The notes: generated by a model not told the origin, from the letters alone. DNA of 60,625 bases from CAZSHG01 sp964606695 [NCBI: uncultured bacterium] (GCA_964606695.1 CAZSHG010000019.1:1-60625), one strand, 5' to 3'. Shown: positions 18,307 through 25,886, counted from the first letter of the stretch. A program made the numbers and translations.

Positions 18307-18564
18307 CATCCAATGGAAAAAAGGCGCTGAAAAAGACCTTAGCGCCATCCAACCTCAGTATATCCCAAAAATTATCGATGCAGTGGAGAAGCTGGCGAAA
18401 AAACTCGCCCGCGTGGACGTCGAAAACTTAGGGGTTCACGGCTCGACTATAGGATTCGCGTCGGAGACTATAGAATTATTTACAGAATCGATAACGAGAC
18501 CGAGACGGTAACGATTTTTCGCGTCAGACATCGCCGTGAAGCCTACCGGAATATTGGTGATTAA
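18293..18564 (+). pseudogene. RelE/ParE-family toxin gene with a frameshift
   Basis: The first frame reads MASYNIQWKKGAEKDLSAI then KIIDAVEKLAKK, the N-terminal half of a RelE-type toxin. The second half, in the -1 frame, reads TRPRGRRKLRGSRLDYRIRV, GDYRIIYRI and VRHRREAYRN, ending at 18562-18564. The break falls at a run of six A (18388-18393); a seventh A would restore an intact 90-residue RelE. Overlap with the antitoxin tail is typical of such operons. It is either a dead gene or a base miscalled in a homopolymer. The substrate would be ribosome-bound mRNA if repaired. Confidence 0.75.
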
Positions 18565-18626
18565 GTAGCTTATCCTCCTCACCACTGCATCCCTGATAAT
18601 TTTCCCAAAAAAGTTAATTTTCACCC

Positions 18627-18653
18627 TTGACATTTTCGAAAAATGCATATAAT
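18627..18653 (+). promoter_or_regulatory. Promoter upstream of terL, type shared with the lysozyme gene
   Basis: TTGACA (18627-18632), 15 bp, TATAAT (18648-18653), followed six bases later by GAACAAATGTTaGCC. The same arrangement, spacing and flank occur at 33768-33815 in front of the lytic transglycosylase gene. The 200-base distance to terL contains a palindromic repeat but no gene. Confidence 0.6.
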
Positions 18654-18751
18654 TTGGGCGAACAAATGTTAGCCTTTAGTCGTTGGTCGTTATACGTTAG
18701 ATACCTACGATGCAATGTTGCGCTCCGAGGTTCGCGACGAAAGAGCGTCCG

Positions 18752-18805
18752 GTCGTGGCAATCTCCTCTGAATGCGGAATAGATTGCTTCGTTCCTCGCA
18801 ATGAC
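18752..18805. repeat. Palindromic element with GCAATCT / AGATTGC arms
   Basis: The arms GGCAATCT and AGATTGC flank a short loop, and the right end CGCAATGAC matches the right end of the other GTCATT/AATGAC elements in the window. The left end (GTCGTGGCAAT) is diverged. It lies in the leader between the terL promoter and terL. Confidence 0.5.
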
Positions 18806-18855
18806 TTGATTTCCACGCTTTCATTAGTCATTAGGATTTCCCAAAAAGGTCAATT

Positions 18856-20322
18856 ATGAACGATAAACTGCAAATAGCTATGCTTCCCGATGCGCCGGAT
18901 GACGTCAACGGCGAGTATCTCATCAAAACCTTCCTCCACCGTATCGACGAAATCGCCAACCGGGACGAGGTGAAGGCGTCGGAACTCAAAGCCGCACTGG
19001 ACACCTATCTCAAGCTGGAAGCCCGTTCGCGCGAGCTGGACGAGGATCAACTTCCGCCCTTCGAGCCGAATTTGTTCGAGCATCAGAGCAAATTCGTGCA
19101 TTCCGATACGCGTTTCACTGCGCTTATCGGCGGGGTGCGAAGCGGCAAAACTTACGCCGGCGCGGTCAAGGGCATCGAGAGGGCGATATTTTTGCCGACA
19201 ATCGGGGCGGCGGTGGCTCCTACGGCGGCCATGGCGCGCGACGTCCTGGTGCCTCAATACGCCGAACTTCTGGGCGAACGCGTGGCTAAATGGCTGTCGT
19301 CGAACATGGAGATGACGCTCGCAAACGGCAGTAAGATCATCTTCCGAAGCGCGGACAGACCTTCCCGGCTTATGGGGCTAACTCTGGACTGGTTCCATCT
19401 GGACGAGGCGGCGCAACTGCCCAAACGCGTCTGGGAGATATTGGTTAACCGGACCATCTCCACCGGCGGCCCCGGCTTTTTGACCACCACCCCGCGCGGA
19501 CGCAACTGGGTGTTCGATCTGGTGCAGGATTGGGAATACGACTCCGACGCGAAAATTATTATCGCGAAAACGTCCGAAAATCCGCAGATTTCCAGCGCGG
19601 ATATATCTCGCGCCCGGAGGCAACTGGACCCAAAATATTTTAGGCAACAATACGAGGCGAGTTTCGAATCCAGCGGATTGGCGGTTTACGACGATTTCTC
19701 GCCGGAAACGCACGTCCTTAATTCGCGATGGGAGATTCATCCCGACTGGCCGATTTATATCGGCCTCGACCTGGGCTGGACGCATCCCACGGCGATTTTG
19801 TGGGCGCAATTATCCCCGGACGGCGAGTGGATTTTCTTCGACGAACTTGTGCAGTCACATCTACGCTTGAACAAGGTTGCAGGAGCGATATTGAGCGAAC
19901 CGGTGGATATCGGCGGGGAGACATTCCGCGCAAAAGTGCCCTACTCGCGCATCGAACGAGTTGTATGCGGCATGGAGGGCAGGCAATCTCGCCAGGAGGC
20001 TGGTGGCGAGAGCGCGGTGCGAATCCTGTCGAACTCCGGTGTGACGCGCGTCGGCGTGTATTCCGGCTCCATCGTGGACGGCATCCACGCGGTGCGAAGC
20101 AAACTGCTTTCCGCGGACGGCGTGATCAACCTGAAGATATCGCCAAACTGCCGCCGATTGATAGACGATTTCCAGGGTTATAATTATCCCTCGGACACCG
20201 ACGGCGGGGCAATCGGCGAACTTCCCGACAAGGACGGGGTCCACGACCACACCATGGACGCACTGCGGTATCTGATCGATTTCGTAACGCCATTGGCCGA
20301 AACGCGCTGGCAGATAGGATAG
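18856..20322 (+). CDS. terL: Phage terminase large subunit
   Basis: 488 residues with both TerL activities. The packaging ATPase has Walker A GGVRSGKT (residues 92-99) and Walker B WFHLDEAA (179-186), with a TTTPRGRNW coupling motif near 210-218. The RNase H-like nuclease starts with YIGLDLGWTHPTAI (Asp305), has the GMEGRQSR region, and a last acidic motif near DHTMDALRY. It packages DNA into procapsids through the portal. No small-terminase gene is recognised upstream. The next phage gene (portal) comes 3.4 kb later, after two inserted units. Confidence 0.92.
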   Translation: MNDKLQIAMLPDAPDDVNGEYLIKTFLHRIDEIANRDEVKASELKAALDTYLKLEARSRELDEDQLPPFEPNLFEHQSKFVHSDTRFTALIGGVRSGKTYAGAVKGIERAIFLPTIGAAVAPTAAMARDVLVPQYAELLGERVAKWLSSNMEMTLANGSKIIFRSADRPSRLMGLTLDWFHLDEAAQLPKRVWEILVNRTISTGGPGFLTTTPRGRNWVFDLVQDWEYDSDAKIIIAKTSENPQISSADISRARRQLDPKYFRQQYEASFESSGLAVYDDFSPETHVLNSRWEIHPDWPIYIGLDLGWTHPTAILWAQLSPDGEWIFFDELVQSHLRLNKVAGAILSEPVDIGGETFRAKVPYSRIERVVCGMEGRQSRQEAGGESAVRILSNSGVTRVGVYSGSIVDGIHAVRSKLLSADGVINLKISPNCRRLIDDFQGYNYPSDTDGGAIGELPDKDGVHDHTMDALRYLIDFVTPLAETRWQIG

Positions 20323-20652
20323 GGGGGAATTTCAAAGCTCGAATGTCAAAGGACAAATGACAAACGCCACTACATGTCATTTCGAACCGAAGGGAGAAAT
20401 CTTCTACTGCGAGAGATAAGATTTCTCGTCGGGCTGATGCACTCCATCGAAATGACAAATGCTTCTCGTTGCTTCTTGTTGCGGAGTTGCACTCCGCAAC
20501 GCCAATGCGGGCGGAGCTATGGGACGAGGATAACCCTAACCACGCTCTTCAATGTGCGGGGATACACGGGCAAAAAGCCCGAAAAACTCTTGCGAAACCT
20601 CAACCAATTAATTATAATTTTAATATAGATAAATTCAAACAAAGGCGAAGTT
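20323..20652. other. 330-bp gene-free stretch holding two palindromes
   Basis: It contains the GTCATT-class element at 20376-20456 and, just after it, a perfect 9-bp hairpin TTGCGGAGT-tgc-ACTCCGCAA (20479-20499). There is no T-run after the hairpin. The stretch separates terL from an inserted secreted-protein gene. Confidence 0.6.
20376..20456. repeat. Palindromic element, GTCATTTCGA...TCGAAATGAC
   Basis: 81 bp with ten-base inverted ends (GTCATTTCGA, TCGAAATGAC) and a second inner inverted pair AGAAATCTT / AAGATTTCT. It is clearly the same element as 31485-31563, which shares the ends and the inner GGGAGAAATCT and AGATTTCTCGTCGGG text. Confidence 0.8.
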
Positions 20653-22278
20653 ATGAAAGCAACGTTATTTCTTTCGATAATCCTGCTGATGTCCGGCGCG
20701 GCGTTATCCTCGGAGGTCTATTATAACCTCCACGAGGGCTGGAACCTTCTCGCAATGCCGCTGGAAATGGACATGCGCGAAATCGGCGACTCCCTGCCGA
20801 TAGAAGTTCCGGGAACATACTACTCCCCCGATTCCGGGTATCATATCGCACGGGAGATGTCCCGTCCATGCAGAGGTTTCTGGGCGATGTCGCGTGCGGA
20901 CACTGTCTGCACCGTGGCCGGAGAAGCCTACGACGGTTCGGTCGGCCTGACGCTGTCTCGCGGATGGAACCTCATCGCTATGCCGGATTACCGACCGGGC
21001 GTGGCGATAAACTCCCTTCTACCGATAATCCCGCCGGCATATCTGTTCGATTCCGAGTCCGGCGATTACACTGCGATAACCAACTTCCCTCCGCCCAACG
21101 CCGGTTTCTGGGTGCTCTGCGACGGCGGCTACTCCACGTCGATAGACTACGACACGGCGGGGTTCAGCATCATAGGGTTGGATTCGGTGGCGAGGGATAT
21201 TTCTCTTGGGATATATTCGGATGGCTGGGGTTGGAGGCTGGATTCGTGTATGCTTTCAATTGAAAAGGATACTTCATTTCATATCGATGAAGATACTTTG
21301 GGTTCCTCAATCGGTTATGAAGGACAATACTACTTGTATGCACGAGCGGAGGGGTTTTATACCGAGATTTATCAGGTCGTTCGTGATGAGATAGTCCTTA
21401 TTGATCTCGATCCGATAACGCCGTTGGCTAATTCAATTGCTTTGGTATTTATAGGGAAACAAGGCTATTTCGCAGATCATTACGTGATGCCGGATAATCC
21501 GGTTAATCTATATCAGGACAGCGTCTTCATCCGTAGCACTTTAACCGATAGTATGGGGCGAGCATTCTTTGACGATCTCCCAATCGGAGATTATCTTGTT
21601 GAATTTCCATATCATGATCCATTCTTCTGGCATTGGTATCCAGATTCCGTTTTCGATACGTTCTATTTTGACATTTCTAACACTATAGGAACCGATTACT
21701 ACGAATGCGATTTCTGGGACCCAATGCAAGCCTTCGCCCCCTACATCTACCTCTACCCGGAAACCACCTCCGTGGTCGATGTCTCGCTGGTGTTCCACAA
21801 TCCCGGCCATGTTACGGCGTCCGAACCGCCATATGGCGACGGCTGGAGCGTCGAGGTCGAGCCGACCGGCATCATCGACGGCGAGTTCGATTACCTTTTC
21901 TACGAGGCGGATTATTCCAGCGAGATGCAGATTACCCACGCATGGACAGTCCGCGCGGACACTCTGGAAGCGGCTTTCCGCAACCTGCTGACCCAATACG
22001 GCTGTGTAGGCCGCGAGATAGAAGATTTCGTCGATTTCTGGATGCCCTATTTCGCGGACTACGAATATTACATGATTTTCCCTCAGGACGAGAGCGCGAT
22101 GGTCGGCCTCGACATCTCCCCTGAACCTGACAATATCCTGCGAATCTATTTCAGCATCCGAGGCTTCGATTCGGCCATTTTCCTGGAGGAACCCGCTCCG
22201 CCGCCGCCCTTCATCCGCGAGGGCTTCGTCGCAGTCGAATGGGGCGTAACCACCGACGCGGCGGAAGTGGAACACTAG
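20653..22278 (+). CDS. Secreted protein with GWNL modules and a C-terminal 'YLYPE' domain
   Basis: 541 residues. A signal peptide (KATLFLSIILLMSGAALSS) is followed by two GWNLLAMP/GFW modules (about residues 20-165), the same type as in the LVIVD gene at 17036. The middle (about 176-355) is a divergent region with one carboxypeptidase-regulatory-like beta repeat (YLYARAEGFYTEIYQVV). The C-terminal about 190 residues begin APYIYLYPETTSVVDVSLVF, a recurrent unnamed extracellular domain that I recognise by its IYLYPE start and GW and YLF(Y/W)EA motifs. The middle section is visibly more AT-rich than both ends, suggesting a mosaic gene. It sits between terL and portal but is not a typical phage protein. 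Confidence 0.75.
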   Translation: MKATLFLSIILLMSGAALSSEVYYNLHEGWNLLAMPLEMDMREIGDSLPIEVPGTYYSPDSGYHIAREMSRPCRGFWAMSRADTVCTVAGEAYDGSVGLTLSRGWNLIAMPDYRPGVAINSLLPIIPPAYLFDSESGDYTAITNFPPPNAGFWVLCDGGYSTSIDYDTAGFSIIGLDSVARDISLGIYSDGWGWRLDSCMLSIEKDTSFHIDEDTLGSSIGYEGQYYLYARAEGFYTEIYQVVRDEIVLIDLDPITPLANSIALVFIGKQGYFADHYVMPDNPVNLYQDSVFIRSTLTDSMGRAFFDDLPIGDYLVEFPYHDPFFWHWYPDSVFDTFYFDISNTIGTDYYECDFWDPMQAFAPYIYLYPETTSVVDVSLVFHNPGHVTASEPPYGDGWSVEVEPTGIIDGEFDYLFYEADYSSEMQITHAWTVRADTLEAAFRNLLTQYGCVGREIEDFVDFWMPYFADYEYYMIFPQDESAMVGLDISPEPDNILRIYFSIRGFDSAIFLEEPAPPPPFIREGFVAVEWGVTTDAAEVEH

Positions 22279-22294
22279 ATTATCGAAATAGTCC

Positions 22295-22322
22295 TTGACT
22301 TTTGATATCACGATGATATTAT
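22295..22322 (+). promoter_or_regulatory. Promoter with palindromic operator of the antitoxin/chaperone operon
   Basis: -35 TTGACT (22295-22300) and -10 TATTAT (22317-22322) are 16 bp apart. Between them lies a perfect inverted repeat ATATCA-cga-TGATAT (22305-22319) that overlaps the -10. An operator in this position is typical of autoregulated toxin-antitoxin operons, and the second gene encodes a ribbon-helix-helix protein able to bind such a site. The binding itself is inferred. Confidence 0.6.
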
Positions 22323-22367
22323 TGTTTATAAGGCATTTATTAGAATGTTGATAACCTGTTGATAAAT

Positions 22368-22742
22368 ATGGGTATTCGGTTTCCTGAAAGAGACGAGAAG
22401 ATGCCTGACGATGTATGCCAGGCAATCGATTACATCTATAACGCTCTTTACGGCAGAGACAAACCGGTGGATTTCGATTTGAATCAGCTCTGTCTTATAT
22501 TTGAGTTTCTAGGATCAATAAATACAACCTTTACAAAGGGATCGGTAATTCAATTCGATTTTAACGATTGTCCGCCAATGACAATTCATTACAAAACCAA
22601 GCGAAAGAGAACATTGTCTTGCCCGTTAAAATATCTGCAAGGTAATAGCGAATTTTGTAATTCATTTCAAATCAGGCAGGAGCAAGGATTGCGATTTCGT
22701 GAGTTCATCGAATTCTTAAATGAATTTTGCACAAGAGGATAA
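22368..22742 (+). CDS. Unknown protein, first gene of the antitoxin/SecB-like operon (candidate toxin)
   Basis: 124 residues starting MGIRFPERDEKMPDDVCQAI. I do not recognise a family. It is mixed alpha/beta with an N-terminal helical part (VCQAIDYIYNAL), a strand-rich middle (GSVIQFDFNDCPPMTIHY, about 60-80), a basic patch KTKRKRT, and a C-terminal helix (FREFIEFLNEF). No HicA double-stranded-RNA-binding signature or other toxin motif is seen. It ends 2 bp before the HicB-like gene in the same transcript, the position toxins usually take. The start lacks a clear ribosome site; an in-frame TTG at 22359 is the alternative. Calling it a toxin is inference from context only. Confidence 0.6.
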   Translation: MGIRFPERDEKMPDDVCQAIDYIYNALYGRDKPVDFDLNQLCLIFEFLGSINTTFTKGSVIQFDFNDCPPMTIHYKTKRKRTLSCPLKYLQGNSEFCNSFQIRQEQGLRFREFIEFLNEFCTRG

Positions 22743-22744
22743 AC

Positions 22745-23227
22745 ATGAAAGAGATCACAAAAGACTATATCGATAAACTCCGTGAAAAATACACCGAAGA
22801 ATTATCTGAGTTTATGGGTTATGAGTATTCGGTTATCGTTAACAAAATCGACGACGAATACGAGGCGACGGTTGAGGATCTTCCGGGTTGCGTCGGTTAT
22901 GGGGATACTGAGAAAGAAGCACTGGAGAACCTGGCTGAATACAAAGAAATCTGGTTTCTCACATGTTTTAAAAATGGTGTTCGACCCCCTACTCCCCAGG
23001 AAGCGCGAGAGGTATTCAAAGTCCTCATCAGGCTTCCGAGAGAACTTCATTTGAAGGCCGCCAGAACCGCTAGCCAGATTGGCATGAGCTTCAACTCATT
23101 CGTTATAGAGTCATTGAGACAGGCGATTAACGTGAATAGATTTCACATTATTCATGGTTTTCCAGAAGAGGAATCGGAATATGAAAGGAAAAACATCTAT
23201 GGGCAGCCATACAATTCTGCCGCTTAA
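22745..23227 (+). CDS. HicB-family antitoxin with ribbon-helix-helix domain and C-terminal extension
   Basis: 160 residues from the ATG at 22745, which has AGAGGA upstream. Residues about 26-90 are a HicB fold (YEYSVIVNKIDDEYEATVED then LPGCVGYGDTEKEALENL). Residues about 92-130 are a DNA-binding ribbon-helix-helix (FKVLIRLPRELHLKAARTAS, then MSFNSFVIESLRQAI). About 30 further residues (NRFHIIHGFPEEESEYERKN and on) extend beyond the usual HicB end. In toxin-antitoxin-chaperone systems such a tail is what the SecB-like chaperone recognises. The gene overlaps the SecB-like gene by 29-47 bp. It probably represses the operon and neutralises the partner toxin. Confidence 0.85.
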   Translation: MKEITKDYIDKLREKYTEELSEFMGYEYSVIVNKIDDEYEATVEDLPGCVGYGDTEKEALENLAEYKEIWFLTCFKNGVRPPTPQEAREVFKVLIRLPRELHLKAARTASQIGMSFNSFVIESLRQAINVNRFHIIHGFPEEESEYERKNIYGQPYNSAA

Positions 23228-23675
23228 AGAGGTAAAAGAAAAGGTATCGTCTGAACAATACCGGGACTTCCTCGCTCAAATAGACCTACAATCTATCTTC
23301 GTCTCGAACATTGAGTTTGAGAGAGCGGTTGATATCGATTATAACCGAAAACTCAAAGAAGTTCCTCCGGTAACGGAACTCAAGCTTGAGGAAAATCCGG
23401 ATTTTCTCGACGTCGAGGATGAAAAAACGGCCTTTTGCTCAATAGAATATACCTTCACCGCTATTGAAGACGGCCTAATTCTATTTGAAGGTAAAGCCGA
23501 ATACGTCGCGGAATTCCGATATGAGAAGACTGGATTCGATGAATTCTATTTTTCGATATTCTATATGAACACTCTTAAAATGATGTTGTTCCCATATCTC
23601 CGCGCGTGTTTAGGCAGAATAATTGCCGATACAGGGATGGGCAATTTAACCTTGCCGCTAATGAAGATCCTATAG
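23181..23675 (+). CDS. SecB-like chaperone, third gene of a TAC-type operon
   Basis: 164 residues from the ATG at 23181 (158 from the alternative ATG at 23199, which has AAGGA upstream). The C-terminal half matches the SecB fold: TAFCSIEYTFTAIEDGLI, AEYVAEFRYE, then LFPYLRACLGRIIADTG and GNLTLPLMKIL, which parallels the LFPYLRE...GGFPPLLLPPINF end of SecB proteins. The N-terminus (HTILPLKEVKEKVSSEQYRD) has the amphipathic helix typical of solitary SecB-like proteins. Linked to an antitoxin, SecB-like proteins form toxin-antitoxin-chaperone systems in which the chaperone folds the antitoxin. The gene overlaps the antitoxin and is followed by a terminator. Confidence 0.85.
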   Translation: MKGKTSMGSHTILPLKEVKEKVSSEQYRDFLAQIDLQSIFVSNIEFERAVDIDYNRKLKEVPPVTELKLEENPDFLDVEDEKTAFCSIEYTFTAIEDGLILFEGKAEYVAEFRYEKTGFDEFYFSIFYMNTLKMMLFPYLRACLGRIIADTGMGNLTLPLMKIL

Positions 23676-23699
23676 ATTAAAGCGAAATATATCGCTGAG

Positions 23700-23726
23700 A
23701 AGGCCTCCACCGGAGGCCTTTTTTAT
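23700..23726 (+). terminator. Rho-independent terminator of the three-gene operon
   Basis: Perfect nine-base stem AAGGCCTCC / GGAGGCCTT (23700-23708 and 23712-23720) with a 3-base loop and a TTTTATT tail. It closes the SecB-like operon and separates it from the portal gene. Confidence 0.9.
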
Positions 23727-23761
23727 TGCTCGAAAATTCAAATTTTCTCGAAAGGAGATAC

Positions 23762-25144
23762 ATGTTCAAATCCCGTGCAAAGGAATGGGTGGAGCGAACG
23801 CTTCTGATGGCGAAACTCTCCGCTCGCAAAGGTTTCAAGCGCGAGATGGAGAAGCGGATCGATTATTATTTCGACCGCCAAATGCCATATCTGCGCGACC
23901 TGCTGAAAGCGCGCTACGCCGATGCCGACGCTCTCGGTCTCGAACCGGAATTCATCAACGTCATCAAGACAATCGTCGATAGCACCGCGCTGGTATATCG
24001 AAGCGGCGCCGGACGAAATCTCGTTACCCCCGACGGCGAAGCTTCGCCCGAAGAGCGCGAGCTTTGGAACTGGCTAATGGCCAATTCCCGATACGACGCC
24101 ACGATGAAGACGCTACACCGCATGGTTAAGCTGTGCCGGACGGTGCTGGTGAAACCATCGTTCCGCAAAGGCGCGATAAAACTAGATCTGCTGACCCCCG
24201 ATCAGATCGACGTCATTCAGGACGCCGAAGACCCTTCCGAAGCGGATGCCTTTATCTACACGCGCCCGCGTTCGGAGACGGCTATCGCGGAGCCGCTGGT
24301 CTATCATTACTGGGATCGCGAAAACTACCGCCGATTCACCGCAGACGGCGAGTTCGTGCCTATCCCCGGAAATCCGAAGGGGGTAAATCCCTATGGCGAA
24401 CTCCCCTTCGTGCGTTTCTCGGAGACATTGCCGCTGACCGGTTTCTTCGTCGATGCCGGCGAGGATATGACCGCGATTCAGGACGCAATCAACCTCAAAC
24501 TGGTTCAGCTGAACCATTTGATAAAGATGCAGTCCTTCAGCGTGCCTGTGCTCATCGGTTACGACGGCCCGGAAAAGATCGTGGTAGCACCGGGCAAGCC
24601 TATCAAAATCCCTCTGGGACGTATCGGCGGGGCGAATCCGGATTTCAAATTCGAATCGCCAAATCCGGCGATATCCGAGTGTCTGACCGTAATACGCGAG
24701 GAAATCGCGCGGCTGGCGCATACGTATCATATCAGCTCGGCGAGTTTCAGCATCGATTCGGGCGCGAGAAGCGGATTCGCGCTGGTGATGGAGAATCTCG
24801 CCCTCTTCGAAGACCGCCAGAACGCGGTGCCCTTCTACGAGGATGCCGAGGAGGAACTTTTCGACATCATCAAGCGCATCTGGAACGCTCACGCGCCATT
24901 TTTGCAGGCGGATCATCCTTTCGCTGGGGTGAAATTCAGCGAGAGGACGGAGCTTTCTGTAACGGTGCACGATGTCCGTCTTCCTCAAGCCCCTCAGGAT
25001 GAGGCCGCGGAATGGCGATTCCTCATCGAAAACAAGATGGCGACGCCCATCGACTACATGATGTTGCGTTTCCAGATGACCCGCGAGGAAGCGCGCGCAA
25101 AATACGGTGAAAACCTGCTCTGGTTCGACGAGCAGGGGAAATAA
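23762..25144 (+). CDS. Phage portal protein
   Basis: 460 residues from the ATG at 23762, preceded by AAAGGAGAT; an in-frame start 36 bases earlier lies inside the terminator region and is rejected. The sequence has the portal pattern: N-terminal helices with YYFDRQMPYLRDLLKARYAD, a crown and wing region, and the central LMKLNQLNHLIKMQS-like helix (here LKLVQLNHLIKMQSFSVPVL), followed by SGFALVMENLALFEDRQNAV and a long C-terminal helix region. The dodecameric portal is the DNA channel used with terL. The next gene is scaffold-like, the usual order. Confidence 0.85.
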   Translation: MFKSRAKEWVERTLLMAKLSARKGFKREMEKRIDYYFDRQMPYLRDLLKARYADADALGLEPEFINVIKTIVDSTALVYRSGAGRNLVTPDGEASPEERELWNWLMANSRYDATMKTLHRMVKLCRTVLVKPSFRKGAIKLDLLTPDQIDVIQDAEDPSEADAFIYTRPRSETAIAEPLVYHYWDRENYRRFTADGEFVPIPGNPKGVNPYGELPFVRFSETLPLTGFFVDAGEDMTAIQDAINLKLVQLNHLIKMQSFSVPVLIGYDGPEKIVVAPGKPIKIPLGRIGGANPDFKFESPNPAISECLTVIREEIARLAHTYHISSASFSIDSGARSGFALVMENLALFEDRQNAVPFYEDAEEELFDIIKRIWNAHAPFLQADHPFAGVKFSERTELSVTVHDVRLPQAPQDEAAEWRFLIENKMATPIDYMMLRFQMTREEARAKYGENLLWFDEQGK

Positions 25145-25155
25145 TCAATTAACAA

Positions 25156-25240
25156 GTCATTGCGGCGGAATAAGGACAACCGCTATCCGCCCTCATTCAA
25201 CCGCGCCCTTCAGGGTGCGGCGACTCTCATCCGCAATGAC
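25156..25240. repeat. Palindromic element, GTCATTGCGG...CCGCAATGAC
   Basis: 85 bp with perfect ten-base inverted ends, sitting in the 120-bp gap between the portal and scaffold-like genes. The ends match the GTCATT/AATGAC class; the inner sequence is different from the copies at 20376 and 31485 (a CGCCCTTcagGGTGCG hairpin). Confidence 0.8.
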
Positions 25241-25263
25241 ACAACCGAATGCGAGGTAGCATT

Positions 25264-25755
25264 ATGAACCAAGAATACGATTTCACAATCTTCGGCGACG
25301 ATGCCGACACAATCCGTGAACTGATGACCAAACCGGAGGACGTCCACAAACTCCTTCTGACCAAACGTTCCGCGAACGGCGAGGCTAAACGGCTTCGCGA
25401 ACAACTGGAACAGGCCGATTCACTGCTCAAAACGCGCGAATCGGATATGGAGAAACAGGAGGAGGAAAACAGACGCGAACTCTCGATTTCGCTATTCAAA
25501 ATCCAAGCGCTCCGCGAGGGTATCCGCCCGGATAGGTTGTCAACCGCGATCAAACTAATCGACCCGATCGAAATCGAGCCGGAGGACGCAATCGCGCAGA
25601 TACGCGAGGAGTATCCCGAACTTTTCGTCAAAGGCGGTTCGCCGGCTAAGGTCGATAATTCGGGCTTCTCCCGTGGCGGCTCGGACGATTTCGAGATCGC
25701 CAGAAAGAGCGGGGATATCATGGGCATGCTGAAATCCCTGCGCAAAGCGCGGTAG
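25264..25755 (+). CDS. Phage scaffolding-like protein
   Basis: 163 residues from ATG 25264, with GAGGTAG upstream; the ATG 15 bases earlier is part of that ribosome site. The N-terminal half is a coiled coil (AKRLREQLEQADSLLKTRES and EEENRRELSISLFK), the C-terminal half is flexible and ends MLKSLRKAR with a basic helix. Small helical, acidic-to-basic proteins immediately before the major capsid gene are the usual assembly scaffolds; the basic C-terminal helix is the part that contacts capsid protein. The assignment rests on position and composition. Confidence 0.7.
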   Translation: MNQEYDFTIFGDDADTIRELMTKPEDVHKLLLTKRSANGEAKRLREQLEQADSLLKTRESDMEKQEEENRRELSISLFKIQALREGIRPDRLSTAIKLIDPIEIEPEDAIAQIREEYPELFVKGGSPAKVDNSGFSRGGSDDFEIARKSGDIMGMLKSLRKAR

Positions 25756-25871
25756 TAAATAGCTGTCGGGCTTTGTTTTATCGATTAAAAGGGGCGAAAA
25801 TCCTCGTTACGTAGTCACGCTATGTAATAGACACGGTATCCTCGCCGCTAATTTTCAAGCAATCATGAACT

Positions 25872-25886
25872 GCGGCGAGACGCCGC
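25872..25886. repeat. Short perfect hairpin before the capsid gene
   Basis: GCGGCG-aga-CGCCGC. It lies in the 234-bp gap 25756-25989, which has no gene. No T-run follows, so transcription termination is not obvious. A similar GC hairpin stands at 33841-33857. Confidence 0.5.

Noticed and set aside
18388-18394. Programmed -1 slippage in the RelE-type toxin
   Set aside because: The heptamer G AAA AAA does not fit the best slippery pattern for both tRNAs, and the antitoxin is also broken, which favours decay.
20479-20499. Hairpin TTGCGGAGT-tgc-ACTCCGCAA as a terl terminator
   Set aside because: The stem is perfect but no T-run follows on either strand, and it lies among dispersed palindromes, so it is described only as part of the repeat stretch.
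21541-22425. Long minus-strand open frame opposite the GWNL secreted gene
   Set aside because: It is a shadow of the plus-strand gene with a clear signal peptide and domains; its translation has no family features.
22368-22742. HicA toxin as the first gene of the SecB-like operon
   Set aside because: The protein is twice HicA length and lacks the short double-stranded-RNA-binding fold with its conserved Gly-Ser/His region.
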